DNA from: Ureibacillus thermophilus
GTDB taxonomy: Bacteria > Bacillota > Bacilli > Bacillales_A > Planococcaceae
Reading direction: 5' to 3'
Length of the DNA: 64,000 nt
Assembly (NCBI RefSeq): GCF_004331915.1
Contig: NZ_CP036528.1
Location: 1,991,551 to 2,055,550, forward strand
The notes beneath the pieces were generated by a model. The model did not search any database and was not told where the DNA came from. It worked only from the letters and a program-made list of their open reading frames with translations. Positions 9,846-18,187 of this stretch are shown one piece after another. Each line of letters starts with the position of its first letter. The stretch's first letter is position 1. The translations under genes and the position numbers were made by a program.

Positions 9846-10625
9846 ATGTTTATAGAAATTGACAAAGGTGTCGACATTGTTGGTGATATACACGCATGCT
9901 TCGACGAATGGAAACAAATGTTAGACCAATTAGGCTATCAAAAAAATGAACAAGGTTTATATGTCCATCCGGAAGGAAGGAAAATTGTTTCCCTTGGCGA
10001 TGTCATGAGCAGAGGACCGAAATCCATTGAAACAATGGAATTTTTTTTAAACCACCAGCATTTAATGTATATGGTGGATAGCAACCACGGCTGGAAAATT
10101 GCCCGATGGTTGGATGGAAGAAAAGTGCAGCTCAAACATGGCGATGAAAAAGTGGAAGAGGAGTTTATTGAATTTGAGCGGAAACAGGGGAGAGAAAAAA
10201 CCATCCAATTAAAAAAACAATTGAGGGATTTATTAATGAATGCTCCTTCCCACTATATACTAACAGAAAAAGGGCAGCCAAAAGTGGTTTGTGTTCATGC
10301 AGGAATACGGGAAGAGTTTATAGGAAAAGAATCGGAAAAAATCAAAAATTTTTGCCGTTATGGAGATGTAGCCGGTGTTGATGAGCGCGGCAAACCAATA
10401 CGCCGGGATTGGTATAAACAATATAAAGGGAAACTCCTTATTATATGGGGGCACGATCCAAAACCGGAGCCGCTCATTGTAAATAATACCATCAATATAG
10501 ACCAAGGAGTTGTTTTTGGCGGAAAATTGACAGCTTATCGATATCCGGAAAAAGAATTTGTTTTTGTTCAGGCAAAAAAAGATTATGCGGGTGTGAAAGA
10601 CAATCCATTGAATAAAAAGGAATAA
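9846..10625 (+). CDS. PrpE-like metallophosphoesterase
   Basis: 259 residues, similar along its length to B. subtilis PrpE, a bis(5'-nucleosyl)-tetraphosphatase and phosphatase. Ligand motifs are GDIHACFDE (Asp14, His16), GDVMSRGPKS, SNHGWK, VCVHAGI and IWGHDPKPEP. The usual GDxxDRG reads GDVMSRG and the usual GNH reads SNH, but every direct metal ligand (D, H, D, N, H, H) is kept, so activity is plausible. AAGGAG lies 9 bases before ATG 9846 and a -10-like TATAAT is at 9806-9811. It is a single gene with a terminator shared with the convergent Spo0E-like gene. Confidence 0.8.
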   Translation: MFIEIDKGVDIVGDIHACFDEWKQMLDQLGYQKNEQGLYVHPEGRKIVSLGDVMSRGPKSIETMEFFLNHQHLMYMVDSNHGWKIARWLDGRKVQLKHGDEKVEEEFIEFERKQGREKTIQLKKQLRDLLMNAPSHYILTEKGQPKVVCVHAGIREEFIGKESEKIKNFCRYGDVAGVDERGKPIRRDWYKQYKGKLLIIWGHDPKPEPLIVNNTINIDQGVVFGGKLTAYRYPEKEFVFVQAKKDYAGVKDNPLNKKE

Positions 10626-10630
10626 AAAAG

Positions 10631-10670
10631 AATACCCATTCAAAACATTTCATCGGTTTTGAAGGGTATT
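10631..10670. terminator. shared convergent terminator
   Basis: AATACCC-A-TTCAAAAC pairs with GTTTTGAA-GGGTATT. The A-rich left flank makes a U tract on the minus strand, where it ends the Spo0E-like gene. Confidence 0.7.
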
Positions 10671-10709
10671 GCCAACTTTAACGGATTAAGCGAGATGGAA
10701 ATGGCGAAA

Positions 10710-10874
10710 TTAAGCTGCTTGTTTCGTATATTTATTGAGCAAATTGTCCAATTGTTGGCTGCAATTTACGACTTCTGGGTGTGTGAATCCTAGTGCTTGT
10801 GCTTTTCGGTACATACGCTTTCTTTTGATTTCTATTATAACTCTGAGTACTTTTTTATAGAGTATATAGAACAT
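10710..10874 (-). CDS. Spo0E-like aspartyl-phosphate phosphatase (small)
   Basis: 54 residues starting ATG 10874 with a good SD (GGAGG, spacing about 7). The second half carries the family signature SQQLDNLLNKY, preceded by the helix IEIKRKRMYRKAQALGF. Such proteins dephosphorylate Spo0A-P and so delay sporulation; the SQ(E/Q)LD motif holds the key residues. It is too short for most ORF filters. It ends at the hairpin shared with the PrpE-like gene. Confidence 0.8.
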   Translation of the reverse strand: MFYILYKKVLRVIIEIKRKRMYRKAQALGFTHPEVVNCSQQLDNLLNKYTKQAA

Positions 10875-11086
10875 TTTTCTTCCTCCAGTGAAATTGTTTC
10901 ATGATATTTTTTGTATACTTTTGTAGAACTGTCTTCATTGTAAGACATTTAGATTGAAAAATATGTCGGATTGTGGAGGAAACTAAAATTTTCACAAATT
11001 TGTCACAATTTAATAGATTAAGTGTAAAAAAAAGAGGGTATATATTTATATTGTTGGCAGTTGATAAGTATTTTCAATAAAAAAAT

Positions 11087-11403
11087 GAGGCTGGGACATA
11101 AACAAAAAATGAAAGGGGCAGTTGAAAGAGTTTTGATAAAAAATTGATAGAACGAAAAATTGATTGAAGTGACGGGGCGAGTTCCTGTCGCGCACGATTA
11201 GTCGCAAAGCGGAACAAGCTCAAGGAAGTAAATTCAAAGCTTTCCTGCAACAATCCCTCTCGAGACCACGAGGAGCGAAGGAATGACTCAGAGGAGGGCC
11301 CGCGGAAAGCGTCCCCGGAACGGAAATCAATTTTAATAACATATCAAAAAAACATCATTTTCTCTTTGGAGAAAATGATGTTTTTTTAGATTTGTCCAAC
11401 CTC
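11087..11403 (+). repeat. dispersed GAGGCTGGGACA element, copy 1 (diverged)
   Basis: Starts GAGGCTGGGACATAAACA and ends TTTGTCCAACCTC, an imperfect inverted repeat of the start. The interior has GACGGGGCGA, GGGCCCGCGGAAAGCGTCC and GGAACGGAAATCAATTT, then a 17-bp stem (AACATCATTTTCTC with its complement, 11347-11388). It is the longest and most diverged of four copies and fills most of the 550-bp spacer between the Spo0E-like gene and the 40-residue genes. Confidence 0.85.
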
Positions 11404-11427
11404 GTTTTTTTATTTATGGGGAGTTGA

Positions 11428-11550
11428 TTATTTTGTAAATGATAAAATAGCTTGATTTTTATATGTTTCTAAAGTGTGAACGGCTTCTTCTTTTGTTTCA
11501 TATTCAAAGCAACGGAATGTATCTCTTTCAAAAACTGTAACAACCCACAT
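11428..11550 (-). CDS. 40-residue conserved-looking protein, paralogue A
   Basis: ATG 11550 is preceded by an excellent SD (AAGGAGGA). The protein begins MWVVTVFERDTFRCFEYE and ends ILSFTK. It shares the frame MWV-TVFE----R-FE---K-EA-------------A-LSFTK with the neighbour at 11622-11744. A short beta hairpin followed by one helix is likely. The function is unknown; coding is supported by two diverged copies keeping length, frame and pattern. Confidence 0.7.
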   Translation of the reverse strand: MWVVTVFERDTFRCFEYETKEEAVHTLETYKNQAILSFTK

Positions 11551-11621
11551 CGAAAATTCCTCCTTAAGAATTTTTAATTCAACCCCAAAATCTATAGTAA
11601 CGACAATTGTTTCTGTGATTA

Positions 11622-11744
11622 TTATTTCGTAAAGGACAAGACAGCAGACTTACCAAATTTTTGAAGTGCTGACATCGCTTCATGTTTTTCTGCAAATTCA
11701 AAGATTCGATAAGAATTTTTTTCAAATACAGTAAGTACCCACAT
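11622..11744 (-). CDS. 40-residue conserved-looking protein, paralogue B
   Basis: ATG 11744; AAAGGAGC lies upstream at a long spacing. The sequence begins MWVLTVFEKNSYRIFEFA and ends VLSFTK, the same length as paralogue A. The two tandem genes differ at about half of positions, mostly conservatively, which argues for selection on protein. Function unknown. Confidence 0.68.
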   Translation of the reverse strand: MWVLTVFEKNSYRIFEFAEKHEAMSALQKFGKSAVLSFTK

Positions 11745-11973
11745 CTTGGGATCAAGCTCCTTTAAAATAATTTTGTTATATAACATTTCTGTGAATTTTT
11801 AATTCAGAAGAAATTGTTATATATCAATTTCATCTTCATTGTATAACGGGAAAATCAAAAAGGAAAGGGAAAGTGAAACTTTTCACATTTTGTTCATTTT
11901 GATGACGTTTTCATTTTCAACAATTGTTCACAAAACCATTTTGTTATTTTTTGAAAATATTTTGTATAAGGAA

Positions 11974-12005
11974 AATCCAGCGAAAAAGTGAAAATTCGCT
12001 GGATT
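11974..12005 (-). terminator. terminator of the helical-repeat protein gene
   Basis: AATCCAGCG (11974-11982) pairs with CGCTGGATT (11997-12005), with TTTTCC following on the minus strand, just after the stop of the 12012-12617 gene. Confidence 0.7.
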
Positions 12006-12011
12006 ATAAGG

Positions 12012-12617
12012 TTATTTAATGAAATGTTGATAATGATGTTTTGGGAATTCTAAGCCGAGTTTTTCAAATTCTTTTTCCACTTCTTCAAGAAGCTGATTCA
12101 CTTTTTCTCTTGTTTGTTCATCTAATTCCGGCTTTTTCGGCAATTCAACTCCTAATTCTTTAAGTTGGTCTTCGGCTTTATTTCGAGCAATAGCACCGCT
12201 TTTCATTTCTTTTATAATTTCTTTAGCTTTTTGTTTTGTTTCTTCATCGAGATTTTCAAAGATTTTGCATTTTTCATCTATAGGAATCACGCCTAATTCC
12301 GCTAGTTTTTGATCCGCTTCTTTGGAAGAAATTTTTCCTTCATCCAATTCTTTAATAATTGTTCGGACTTGTTCTTTTGTATTTTCATCTAATTTTGAAT
12401 AAATTTCGTGGACATTTGGATGGTCCGCTTTTACACCTAATTTCTCGAATTCTTCATGTAAATGATTTAAAATGCGATCCACTTGCTGTTTTTGCTCATC
12501 ATTTAACTGTTCGTATTGCTTTATAAATGTAGTGTGGCTGTGCGCCGATGTGTCAGAAGGGGCAAGTAGGATGCATAAAGTAAGAAGGAAAGAGAACAGA
12601 GGAAACCATTTTTTCAT
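12012..12617 (-). CDS. secreted charged helical-repeat protein
   Basis: 201 residues with a Sec signal peptide (KKWFPLFSFLLTLCILLA, cleavage near TSA-HS). The mature part has four related helical units starting LND/LDE (about residues 38, 75, 121, 164). Each has a heptad-like helix and a loop ending in ELG(V/L), with EEFEKLG closing the first and last. The protein is highly charged (Glu/Lys) and probably sits extracellularly or in the spore/cell wall layer. No named family is recognised. ATG 12617 has GGAGAGG upstream. Confidence 0.7.
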   Translation of the reverse strand: MKKWFPLFSFLLTLCILLAPSDTSAHSHTTFIKQYEQLNDEQKQQVDRILNHLHEEFEKLGVKADHPNVHEIYSKLDENTKEQVRTIIKELDEGKISSKEADQKLAELGVIPIDEKCKIFENLDEETKQKAKEIIKEMKSGAIARNKAEDQLKELGVELPKKPELDEQTREKVNQLLEEVEKEFEKLGLEFPKHHYQHFIK

Positions 12618-12712
12618 GAAAAATCACCTCTCCAATAGATTTCACTACATTATCTTTCCCAAAATTCAAGAAGAAAAAAGTGATGATTATTGTTGATATA
12701 GGGAGAAAAAGA

Positions 12713-12740
12713 CAAAAAAAGAGGAGCAAAATAGCTCCTT
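12713..12740 (-). terminator. intrinsic terminator (minus)
   Basis: On the minus strand AAGGAGC-TATTTT-GCTCC followed by TCTTTTTTT, downstream of the 53-residue gene. Confidence 0.8.
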
Positions 12741-12779
12741 AAATACCAATCGGGGAGAAGCGATCAATATTAATTTTTT

Positions 12780-12941
12780 TCAATTCTTTTTTTTCAATAA
12801 CGATTCAATGGGAATAACTTTTTCCGGCAGAGGATCACTCATTTCACTTGTTTTCATCCATTCGTAATTTTCTTTGTTGCCAATGTACAGATTAAAATTT
12901 TGGTGGGTGCTTTTCATAAAAACAATTTGCTGTTTTTTCAT
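12780..12941 (-). CDS. 53-residue hypothetical protein
   Basis: ATG 12941 with a strong SD (GGAGG, spacing 7) and its own terminator. It begins MKKQQIVFMKSTHQNFNLYI and is followed by a charged C-terminus (LLKKKN). There is no signal, membrane segment or known motif. Coding is supported by SD, terminator and plausible composition only. Confidence 0.55.
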   Translation of the reverse strand: MKKQQIVFMKSTHQNFNLYIGNKENYEWMKTSEMSDPLPEKVIPIESLLKKKN

Positions 12942-12968
12942 TCGACAACCTCCAAAAGAGGAAAGTGG

Positions 12969-13172
12969 TTATATATTTTTGTTTGATTTTTGCGTTTTAT
13001 CGTGATTCGTTTTATTGTTTTTATTTTTTGCTTTTGAGTCGAATTCCTCTGAAATCTCCTCTGTTGGATCTTCAGGATTATTGGCGCTATTTGTTGTATT
13101 TTTGTGCAAATGTTTATATGTTTCAAAAGGGTTATGAGTTCTTTCGTTCATCGTTTTGTTATTATTTTTCAA
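12969..13172 (-). CDS. Asn/Lys-rich hydrophilic small protein
   Basis: A TTG start at 13172 is preferred, with AAGGAGG 7 bases upstream; a GTG nine bases further up overlaps the SD. The 67 residues are very hydrophilic and rich in Asn, Lys, Thr and Glu, and probably disordered. It precedes the 53-residue gene by 27 bp. Low complexity leaves the family unclear. Confidence 0.5.
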   Translation of the reverse strand: MKNNNKTMNERTHNPFETYKHLHKNTTNSANNPEDPTEEISEEFDSKAKNKNNKTNHDKTQKSNKNI

Positions 13173-13314
13173 ATTGTTCACCTCCTTGCGTTTTCATTAT
13201 TATTCTCAAGTTATTTGAACGATTTACATGAAACAATGAAGAAAAGCGAGAATTCATTTCCATTATAGGATTGCAAATTTTGGACAATCTAAATGGAAAC
13301 AGGAGGTGAAGCAA

Positions 13315-14925
13315 ATGTTGATCGAAAAATCCTCCGCTTGGAAGGAAGAGTTTGCTAGGCGCTTAAATGAAGATGGACCGTGGGATGACTGGACGCTGTA
13401 TAAAATGGCATATGAAGTGGTGAAAGACCAATTAATTACGGATTTTTCAGGTTTGCAGGCACCTAAATTTTTGACCAATATTCAATTTCTTGATTACCAA
13501 ATAGAAGCAGCCCGGACGGTTATTGAAAAAATGAATGGAAAAGCGATTTTAGCAGATGAAGTGGGGCTTGGAAAAACGATTGAGGCCGGTTTAATTTTGA
13601 AGGAATACATCTTGAGGGGGCTTGTCAAAAAAGCGTTAATATTAGTGCCTGCATCTTTGCTTACCCAGTGGGTGGATGAATTAAACGGTAAATTTTTCAT
13701 CCCTGCAATTGGATGCCGAAAGAAAAATGTCCCTTTTGAACAATATGATTTTGTCGTCATGAGTATGGATATGGCAAAGCGCAGCCCGTACCGGGAAAAA
13801 ATTTACGAACAGGATTTTGACATGATTATTATTGATGAGGCCCATAAATTAAAAAACCATAAAACCCAAACGTATCAATTTGTGCAAGGAATAAAAAAGA
13901 AATTTTGTTTGTTGCTTACTGCAACCCCTATACAAAATCATATTTTTGAAATTTTTTATCTTGTCTCTTTACTAAAACCGGGGCATTTAGGAAATGTGGA
14001 AAGCTTCCAATCCTACTTTAAGAAAGGAAAAAATGGATTAGCAGAAGACGAATATTTAAAAGAATTGGTTGACCAAGTCATGATTCGGAATCGCCGACAA
14101 GATACAGGCATTGAATGGGTAGGAAGGAATGTACAAACAATTCCGATCCAATTTACGGAAGAGGAACAGAAAGTATACCAAATGATTCAATCTTTAAAAG
14201 AACGCACAAGCCTTTTCAGCAATTCTTTCGCCATGACCACCTTGTTGAAAGAGATGTGTTCAAGCAAAGAGGCGGCTTATTTGACCCTCGTTAAATTGAA
14301 AGAAAAAGTTCAAAGGCAGGAAGAAATAGATTATATAGATGAAATTATAGAAAAAATGTCCAACTTAGAAATTAATTCGAAGGCTGAAAAAACCTATGAA
14401 ATTATTCAAAAGGCAAAAGATAAGGTCATTATCTTTACAGAATATCGGGCAACGCAGCATTATTTGCAATGGTACTTATATCAAAAAGGCATAAAAAGTG
14501 TCTTGTTTAATGGAAAGTTTAGTAAAAACAAACGGGATTGGATGAGGCAATTGTTCCGGGATTATGCGGATGTCCTCATAGCAACAGAATCCGGCGGTGA
14601 AGGCATCAACTTGCAATTTTGCCACCATGTTATAAATTTTGATTTACCTTGGAATCCAATGAAAATTGAACAGCGAATAGGCCGCGTCCACCGATTTGGA
14701 CAGGAGCAGGATGTATACATTTACAATCTTGCCATTCAAAATACCATTGAAGACCGGATTTTGGATTTATTGACAAATAAAATCAATGTATTTGAAAAAG
14801 TGGTCGGTGAATTGGATGATATTTTAACAAACAAAGTAGAGGAACGGATTTACCAATCTCCAAACTTTGTTTCAAATTTTGATTTTGAAGATTACGGTTT
14901 GGAAGGGGAACTTGGATTTACCTAA
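13315..14925 (+). CDS. yqhH: SNF2/Rad54-like DEAD-box helicase, YqhH type
   Basis: 536 residues: Walker A GLGKT at 84-88, DEAH at 174-177, LTATPIQN near 201, and a C-terminal helicase lobe with FTEYRATQHY, ATESGGEGINLQ and QRIGRVHRFGQ. This is the SWI2/SNF2 (RapA/HepA-like) superfamily 2 layout, matching B. subtilis YqhH in length and in its neighbour YqhG. ATG 13315 is chosen because the SD AGGAGG (13301-13306) overlaps an earlier GTG. The biological role is undefined. Confidence 0.88.
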   Translation: MLIEKSSAWKEEFARRLNEDGPWDDWTLYKMAYEVVKDQLITDFSGLQAPKFLTNIQFLDYQIEAARTVIEKMNGKAILADEVGLGKTIEAGLILKEYILRGLVKKALILVPASLLTQWVDELNGKFFIPAIGCRKKNVPFEQYDFVVMSMDMAKRSPYREKIYEQDFDMIIIDEAHKLKNHKTQTYQFVQGIKKKFCLLLTATPIQNHIFEIFYLVSLLKPGHLGNVESFQSYFKKGKNGLAEDEYLKELVDQVMIRNRRQDTGIEWVGRNVQTIPIQFTEEEQKVYQMIQSLKERTSLFSNSFAMTTLLKEMCSSKEAAYLTLVKLKEKVQRQEEIDYIDEIIEKMSNLEINSKAEKTYEIIQKAKDKVIIFTEYRATQHYLQWYLYQKGIKSVLFNGKFSKNKRDWMRQLFRDYADVLIATESGGEGINLQFCHHVINFDLPWNPMKIEQRIGRVHRFGQEQDVYIYNLAIQNTIEDRILDLLTNKINVFEKVVGELDDILTNKVEERIYQSPNFVSNFDFEDYGLEGELGFT

Positions 14926-14949
14926 TCGATTATTGAGAGGTGCTAAAAG

Positions 14950-15714
14950 ATGTTAGCTGAACAAATCCATGATTATTTGCGCACATTTTTCACCGTCACT
15001 GGATGTGAAATAACAGAGGAAGCACCGGACTATTTAACGGTGCAATTAACGGCCGATATTGACAAACGCATTATGAATCGCCCCTTCTATTGGCAATTCG
15101 TTGAAAGTACAAAAGCAGAGCCGAATCCTTTAAAAGTAACTTTCATTACAAAGAAACATGAAAACCAAGACATTCGCGGCGAATATATCCACTACGGCTC
15201 CATGCGAATGCATCAAATTTTTCAGGCGACAAAAGATTTAGGATGCTTTGTTCAAATGTATGAAAATATGGAAGGGGCAAGTTTATTTCCTTGGGTGGGC
15301 GCAAATTTTAAAGTTTCTTATCATACCGACCAAACAAAAGAAATGCTTTTTTCGTTGGGCATCAATTTAATCCATGGAAGTGTTAAAAGCAATTTTCAAG
15401 ATTGGCTGATTGAACGGACACTGACGAAGGAATTTCCGAAAAACGCCTATTGTCTTCCTTATATTGTTTCACCAATCAGAGCCATTGAAAGATTAGAGAC
15501 AGCTATTGAAAACTATATCGGTCATGATGATATGACTTGGGCGGAGGAGGCCGAGAAACGATGGAGAAGGGAACAGGAAATTTTAAATCATTTCTATGAG
15601 GGAGTCATTGAGAAACCGGAAGTCTATGAGATTGAAAAGGAAGCTCTTAGAGAACGTTTTCAGCCGCGAATTAAAATAGAAATAGTAAGCGGCGGAATTT
15701 TTTATTTAAAATAG
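14950..15714 (+). CDS. yqhG: YqhG family protein
   Basis: 254 residues, 24 bp downstream of yqhH with SD GAGAGGTG. The N-terminus (VQLTADIDKRIMNRPFYWQF) and the overall length match the YqhG family, which accompanies yqhH in Bacillus. No catalytic motif is evident. In B. subtilis the pair lies beside gcvT, but no gcvT or glycine riboswitch is present here. Confidence 0.85.
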   Translation: MLAEQIHDYLRTFFTVTGCEITEEAPDYLTVQLTADIDKRIMNRPFYWQFVESTKAEPNPLKVTFITKKHENQDIRGEYIHYGSMRMHQIFQATKDLGCFVQMYENMEGASLFPWVGANFKVSYHTDQTKEMLFSLGINLIHGSVKSNFQDWLIERTLTKEFPKNAYCLPYIVSPIRAIERLETAIENYIGHDDMTWAEEAEKRWRREQEILNHFYEGVIEKPEVYEIEKEALRERFQPRIKIEIVSGGIFYLK

Positions 15715-15723
15715 ATCGTAACA

Positions 15724-16383
15724 AAGGGGGCGTCTGAAAATGATATGCTCCCTATTAGGTAGACAGATGAAAAAATAAAAATTCATCTGACCTAATAGGG
15801 GGCTTTCATTATGACCTTTTACAAGTATCCTAAAGAGTTTATGTTAAAACTGATTCATTTCTATTTAATGGGTGATTATTCATTTGAAAAGCTTGCTCGT
15901 CAATATAAAATTCACCAAAGCACTTTAAAAGAATGGGTTCGAAAGTATGAAGCTTTTGGTGAAGCGGTCTTTCACTTTAACTTTTCTCCACGATGCTATA
16001 CAAGAGAACAGAAGATTCAAGAGGTGGAGGATTATTTATCTGGTGAATATTCTTTACTCGAATTAATGAAAAAACATCAAATTTCAGGTAGAACGATTTT
16101 AATGAAGTGGGTGAAAAAGTATACTAGTCATTGTGATATAAAAGATTCGGGTAAAGGATTGAGTAAAACAATGACAAAAGGTAGAAAAACAACCCTACTA
16201 GAACGAATGGAGATAGTCGATTTTTGCTTAAAGCACCATAAAAATTATCAATTAGCAGCCCAAACTTATCAAGTTTCTTATCAACAGGTATACCAATGGG
16301 TGAAAAAATTTGAGTTACATGGAGAAGAAGGCCTACAAGATCGCCGTGGACGCACAAAATCAGAGGCTGAATTAACGACGGAA
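15724..16383 (+). mobile_element. IS3-type insertion sequence remnant (left part)
   Basis: The left end GGGGGGCGTCTGAAAATGATATG and about 85 bp of leader precede a truncated orfA-type transposase. The same end and leader recur inverted at 43680-43797. The right end and any orfB are missing; the element stops inside the FhuF-like gene. Confidence 0.8.
15750..15802 (+). promoter_or_regulatory. IS leader hairpin masking the transposase SD
   Basis: CCCTATTAGGT (15750-15760) pairs with ACCTAATAGGG (15790-15800), and AGATGAA pairs with TTCATCT. The 3' arm runs into the AGGGGG SD of the transposase (ATG 15811). A transcript entering from outside would fold and hide the SD, as known for IS10 and IS50. 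Confidence 0.55.
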
Positions 16384-16395
16384 TGTCCTTTGTAA
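15811..16395 (+). pseudogene. truncated IS3-family OrfA-type transposase
   Basis: Three successive helix-turn-helix units (about 8-45, 65-100, 130-168: YSFEKLARQYKI, YSLLELMKKHQI, YQLAAQTYQVSY) end at GRTKSEAELT, where an intact OrfA continues into a leucine zipper. The last few residues derive from the flanking FhuF-like gene, read antisense. It cannot transpose as it stands. Confidence 0.8.
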
Positions 16396-17050
16396 AGCAG
16401 CAACTTTTTCGCACTGGCGAATTGACGAGTTCCATCGGATTTTTTCCTTTTGTATATTCAAAAAACCAAGATTTATTTGAAAAACGTTGCCATACTTTTG
16501 TATCCTCAAGTATTTCGATATCTTCAAAAGCTCGGTCTGCCAGCAGAGGATTTTGTAGCAATACATTATAATTCCACAACATATACCCGAAGATGTTCTC
16601 CCAAAGAGTAAGAGGAGAGATGGTTGTTGTTTGGCGAAGTTGTACAATAATTTGATGGGCTTGATACAGGATTTTTGAAATGACATATTCCCTTTCATTT
16701 TCTTCTACATAGCGGAAGTCTGTAGGAGTAATGTATGTTCCGAGCGTATCCATACCATATTCAAGTACATGGAAGTAACGAACATCTTCTAATTTTCCGT
16801 CCCAAATTTCATCATAAGCAGTGAGAAAATAAAATTGAGTAGCAACGAATAATCCAAAGCGACAGCTGAAATGGGATATAGCTGCCGCCTCTGTACTTGC
16901 TTGAGTAATTTCCATCATGAGCTTCAGAAAATCCTTTAGAAAAAATTCTTTATGTATATTTTCCAATGTAAATAAAGGGTTTTTCGGCTCTTCTGTAACA
17001 ATACTATAGGAATTTAGGAAAGTAAGTTGTTCATATGTTAAAACGGGCAT
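16384..17050 (-). pseudogene. FhuF-like ferric-siderophore reductase, 3' truncated
   Basis: About 222 residues from ATG 17050 are homologous in style to the IucA/IucC C-terminal/FhuF-like family. The last native residues are VRKSCCFTKDIP. The CC pair is half of the C-C-x10-C-x2-C [2Fe-2S] motif, and the second cysteine pair is lost because the IS3 remnant begins there. Translation runs on antisense through the IS to 16124, giving a chimeric 308-residue frame. Iron reductase function is very likely abolished. The family assignment is moderate. Confidence 0.65.
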
Positions 17051-17130
17051 CGTATCACCTCTATGTTATTTCACTGTGTTTAACATAACATGTTTTTGCT
17101 GATTTTGTTTGGAGATGATATAGAAGGGGA

Positions 17131-17165
17131 AAGCCAAACGTCATTTGAGAAGTTTGGCTTTTTCT
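17131..17165. terminator. terminator overlapping the 3' end of the EmrE-type gene
   Basis: AAGCCAAAC (17131-17139) pairs with GTTTGGCTT (17152-17160), with TTTTTC on the plus side and TTTCCCC on the minus side. The exporter stop codon lies within it. Confidence 0.65.
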
Positions 17166-18109
17166 GATAGGTCTGATTTTTTTCCGATAATCGCTGTGTG
17201 ATAGCTATGAAGTAGCATGCCTACGATAATAATCGCAAGACCGAAAAGTGCAATTGGATCTGGTAGAGGAACTCCAAGTATCATCATTTCTCCGATAATG
17301 ACAAATACGACTTCCATTGACTGAGTTGCTTCTACTGCAGCAAGTTTTCCTTGATGATCTCGCACGCGGTCTGTGGCAATAAAGAACAACGTCGTCGCGA
17401 TTACACCGGAACTAACAGCGACGATAAAGGATTGTATGACTTGGTTCATGGAAGGGAGCCCCACTGTACAAATGGCAATAACAGCTAAAATAATCCAAGC
17501 TGGCAGTGATGCAATGGTCATACCAAGCACCCGCTCAAACGCATCGATTCGACTGCCACATAACTCCATCATTTTTCGGTTACCAAGCGGATAACTAAAG
17601 GCAGCGATGACTACCGGAATCACTCCAAGCAGTAAGTGATTGAAAGTTACCTCTTTTCCTTGAGGTATTTGAATAAGCATAATACCGATTAGAATAATGC
17701 TTGAAATGAATAAGGAAGTGAGCGGTATTTTTTGACGTATGATTTTGTTATCTACGACGGTTACAAATAACGGTGCAAGAAGTACACCGGCAACAATCGT
17801 TAGCTGCCACGTTCCTGACACAAGCCAACCAGGTCCATAAGCTGCTGCAAAAGTGAGTGGTGCGTAAAAAAGAACAAAGCCCACGAAACTCCAAAGTAAC
17901 CATTTTGAAGTATTTTCTCTCATTTCTCTATGTAAATTTTCAAAACCTGTTCGATAAGAGACAATGGCGATAAGGAAGGGGAGCATAAAGAAAAATCTTA
18001 GTGAAGAACTCCAAAGCCAACTTCCTCCACTTAACTCCATGGACCGATTTAAAATAAAAGTGACCGCAAAAAATAAGGCTGCAAATATGCCAAGAGTGAT
18101 TTCTTTCAT
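17141..18109 (-). CDS. EmrE-family (DMT) multidrug resistance exporter
   Basis: 322 residues with about ten hydrophobic segments, beginning MKEITLGIFAALFFAVTFIL. The motif NRSMELSGGSWLW is characteristic of the DMT-superfamily multidrug resistance efflux transporter family of Bacillales. It is an inner-membrane protein, presumably a proton-coupled exporter or solute carrier; the substrate is unknown. It appears intact between decayed genes (FhuF-like and pepT), and no strong SD is visible. Confidence 0.75.
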   Translation of the reverse strand: MKEITLGIFAALFFAVTFILNRSMELSGGSWLWSSSLRFFFMLPFLIAIVSYRTGFENLHREMRENTSKWLLWSFVGFVLFYAPLTFAAAYGPGWLVSGTWQLTIVAGVLLAPLFVTVVDNKIIRQKIPLTSLFISSIILIGIMLIQIPQGKEVTFNHLLLGVIPVVIAAFSYPLGNRKMMELCGSRIDAFERVLGMTIASLPAWIILAVIAICTVGLPSMNQVIQSFIVAVSSGVIATTLFFIATDRVRDHQGKLAAVEATQSMEVVFVIIGEMMILGVPLPDPIALFGLAIIIVGMLLHSYHTAIIGKKSDLSEKAKLLK

Positions 18110-18187
18110 TATTAATACCTACTTTCTGAGAGAAAACATCGAAAAATTCTATACTACAAATATATTAACAGAATATTCAAACATGAT

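Noticed and set aside
13180..13314. Glycine riboswitch/gcvT neighbourhood next to yqhH
   Set aside because: Expected from B. subtilis synteny, but no gcvT frame or tandem glycine aptamer is present.
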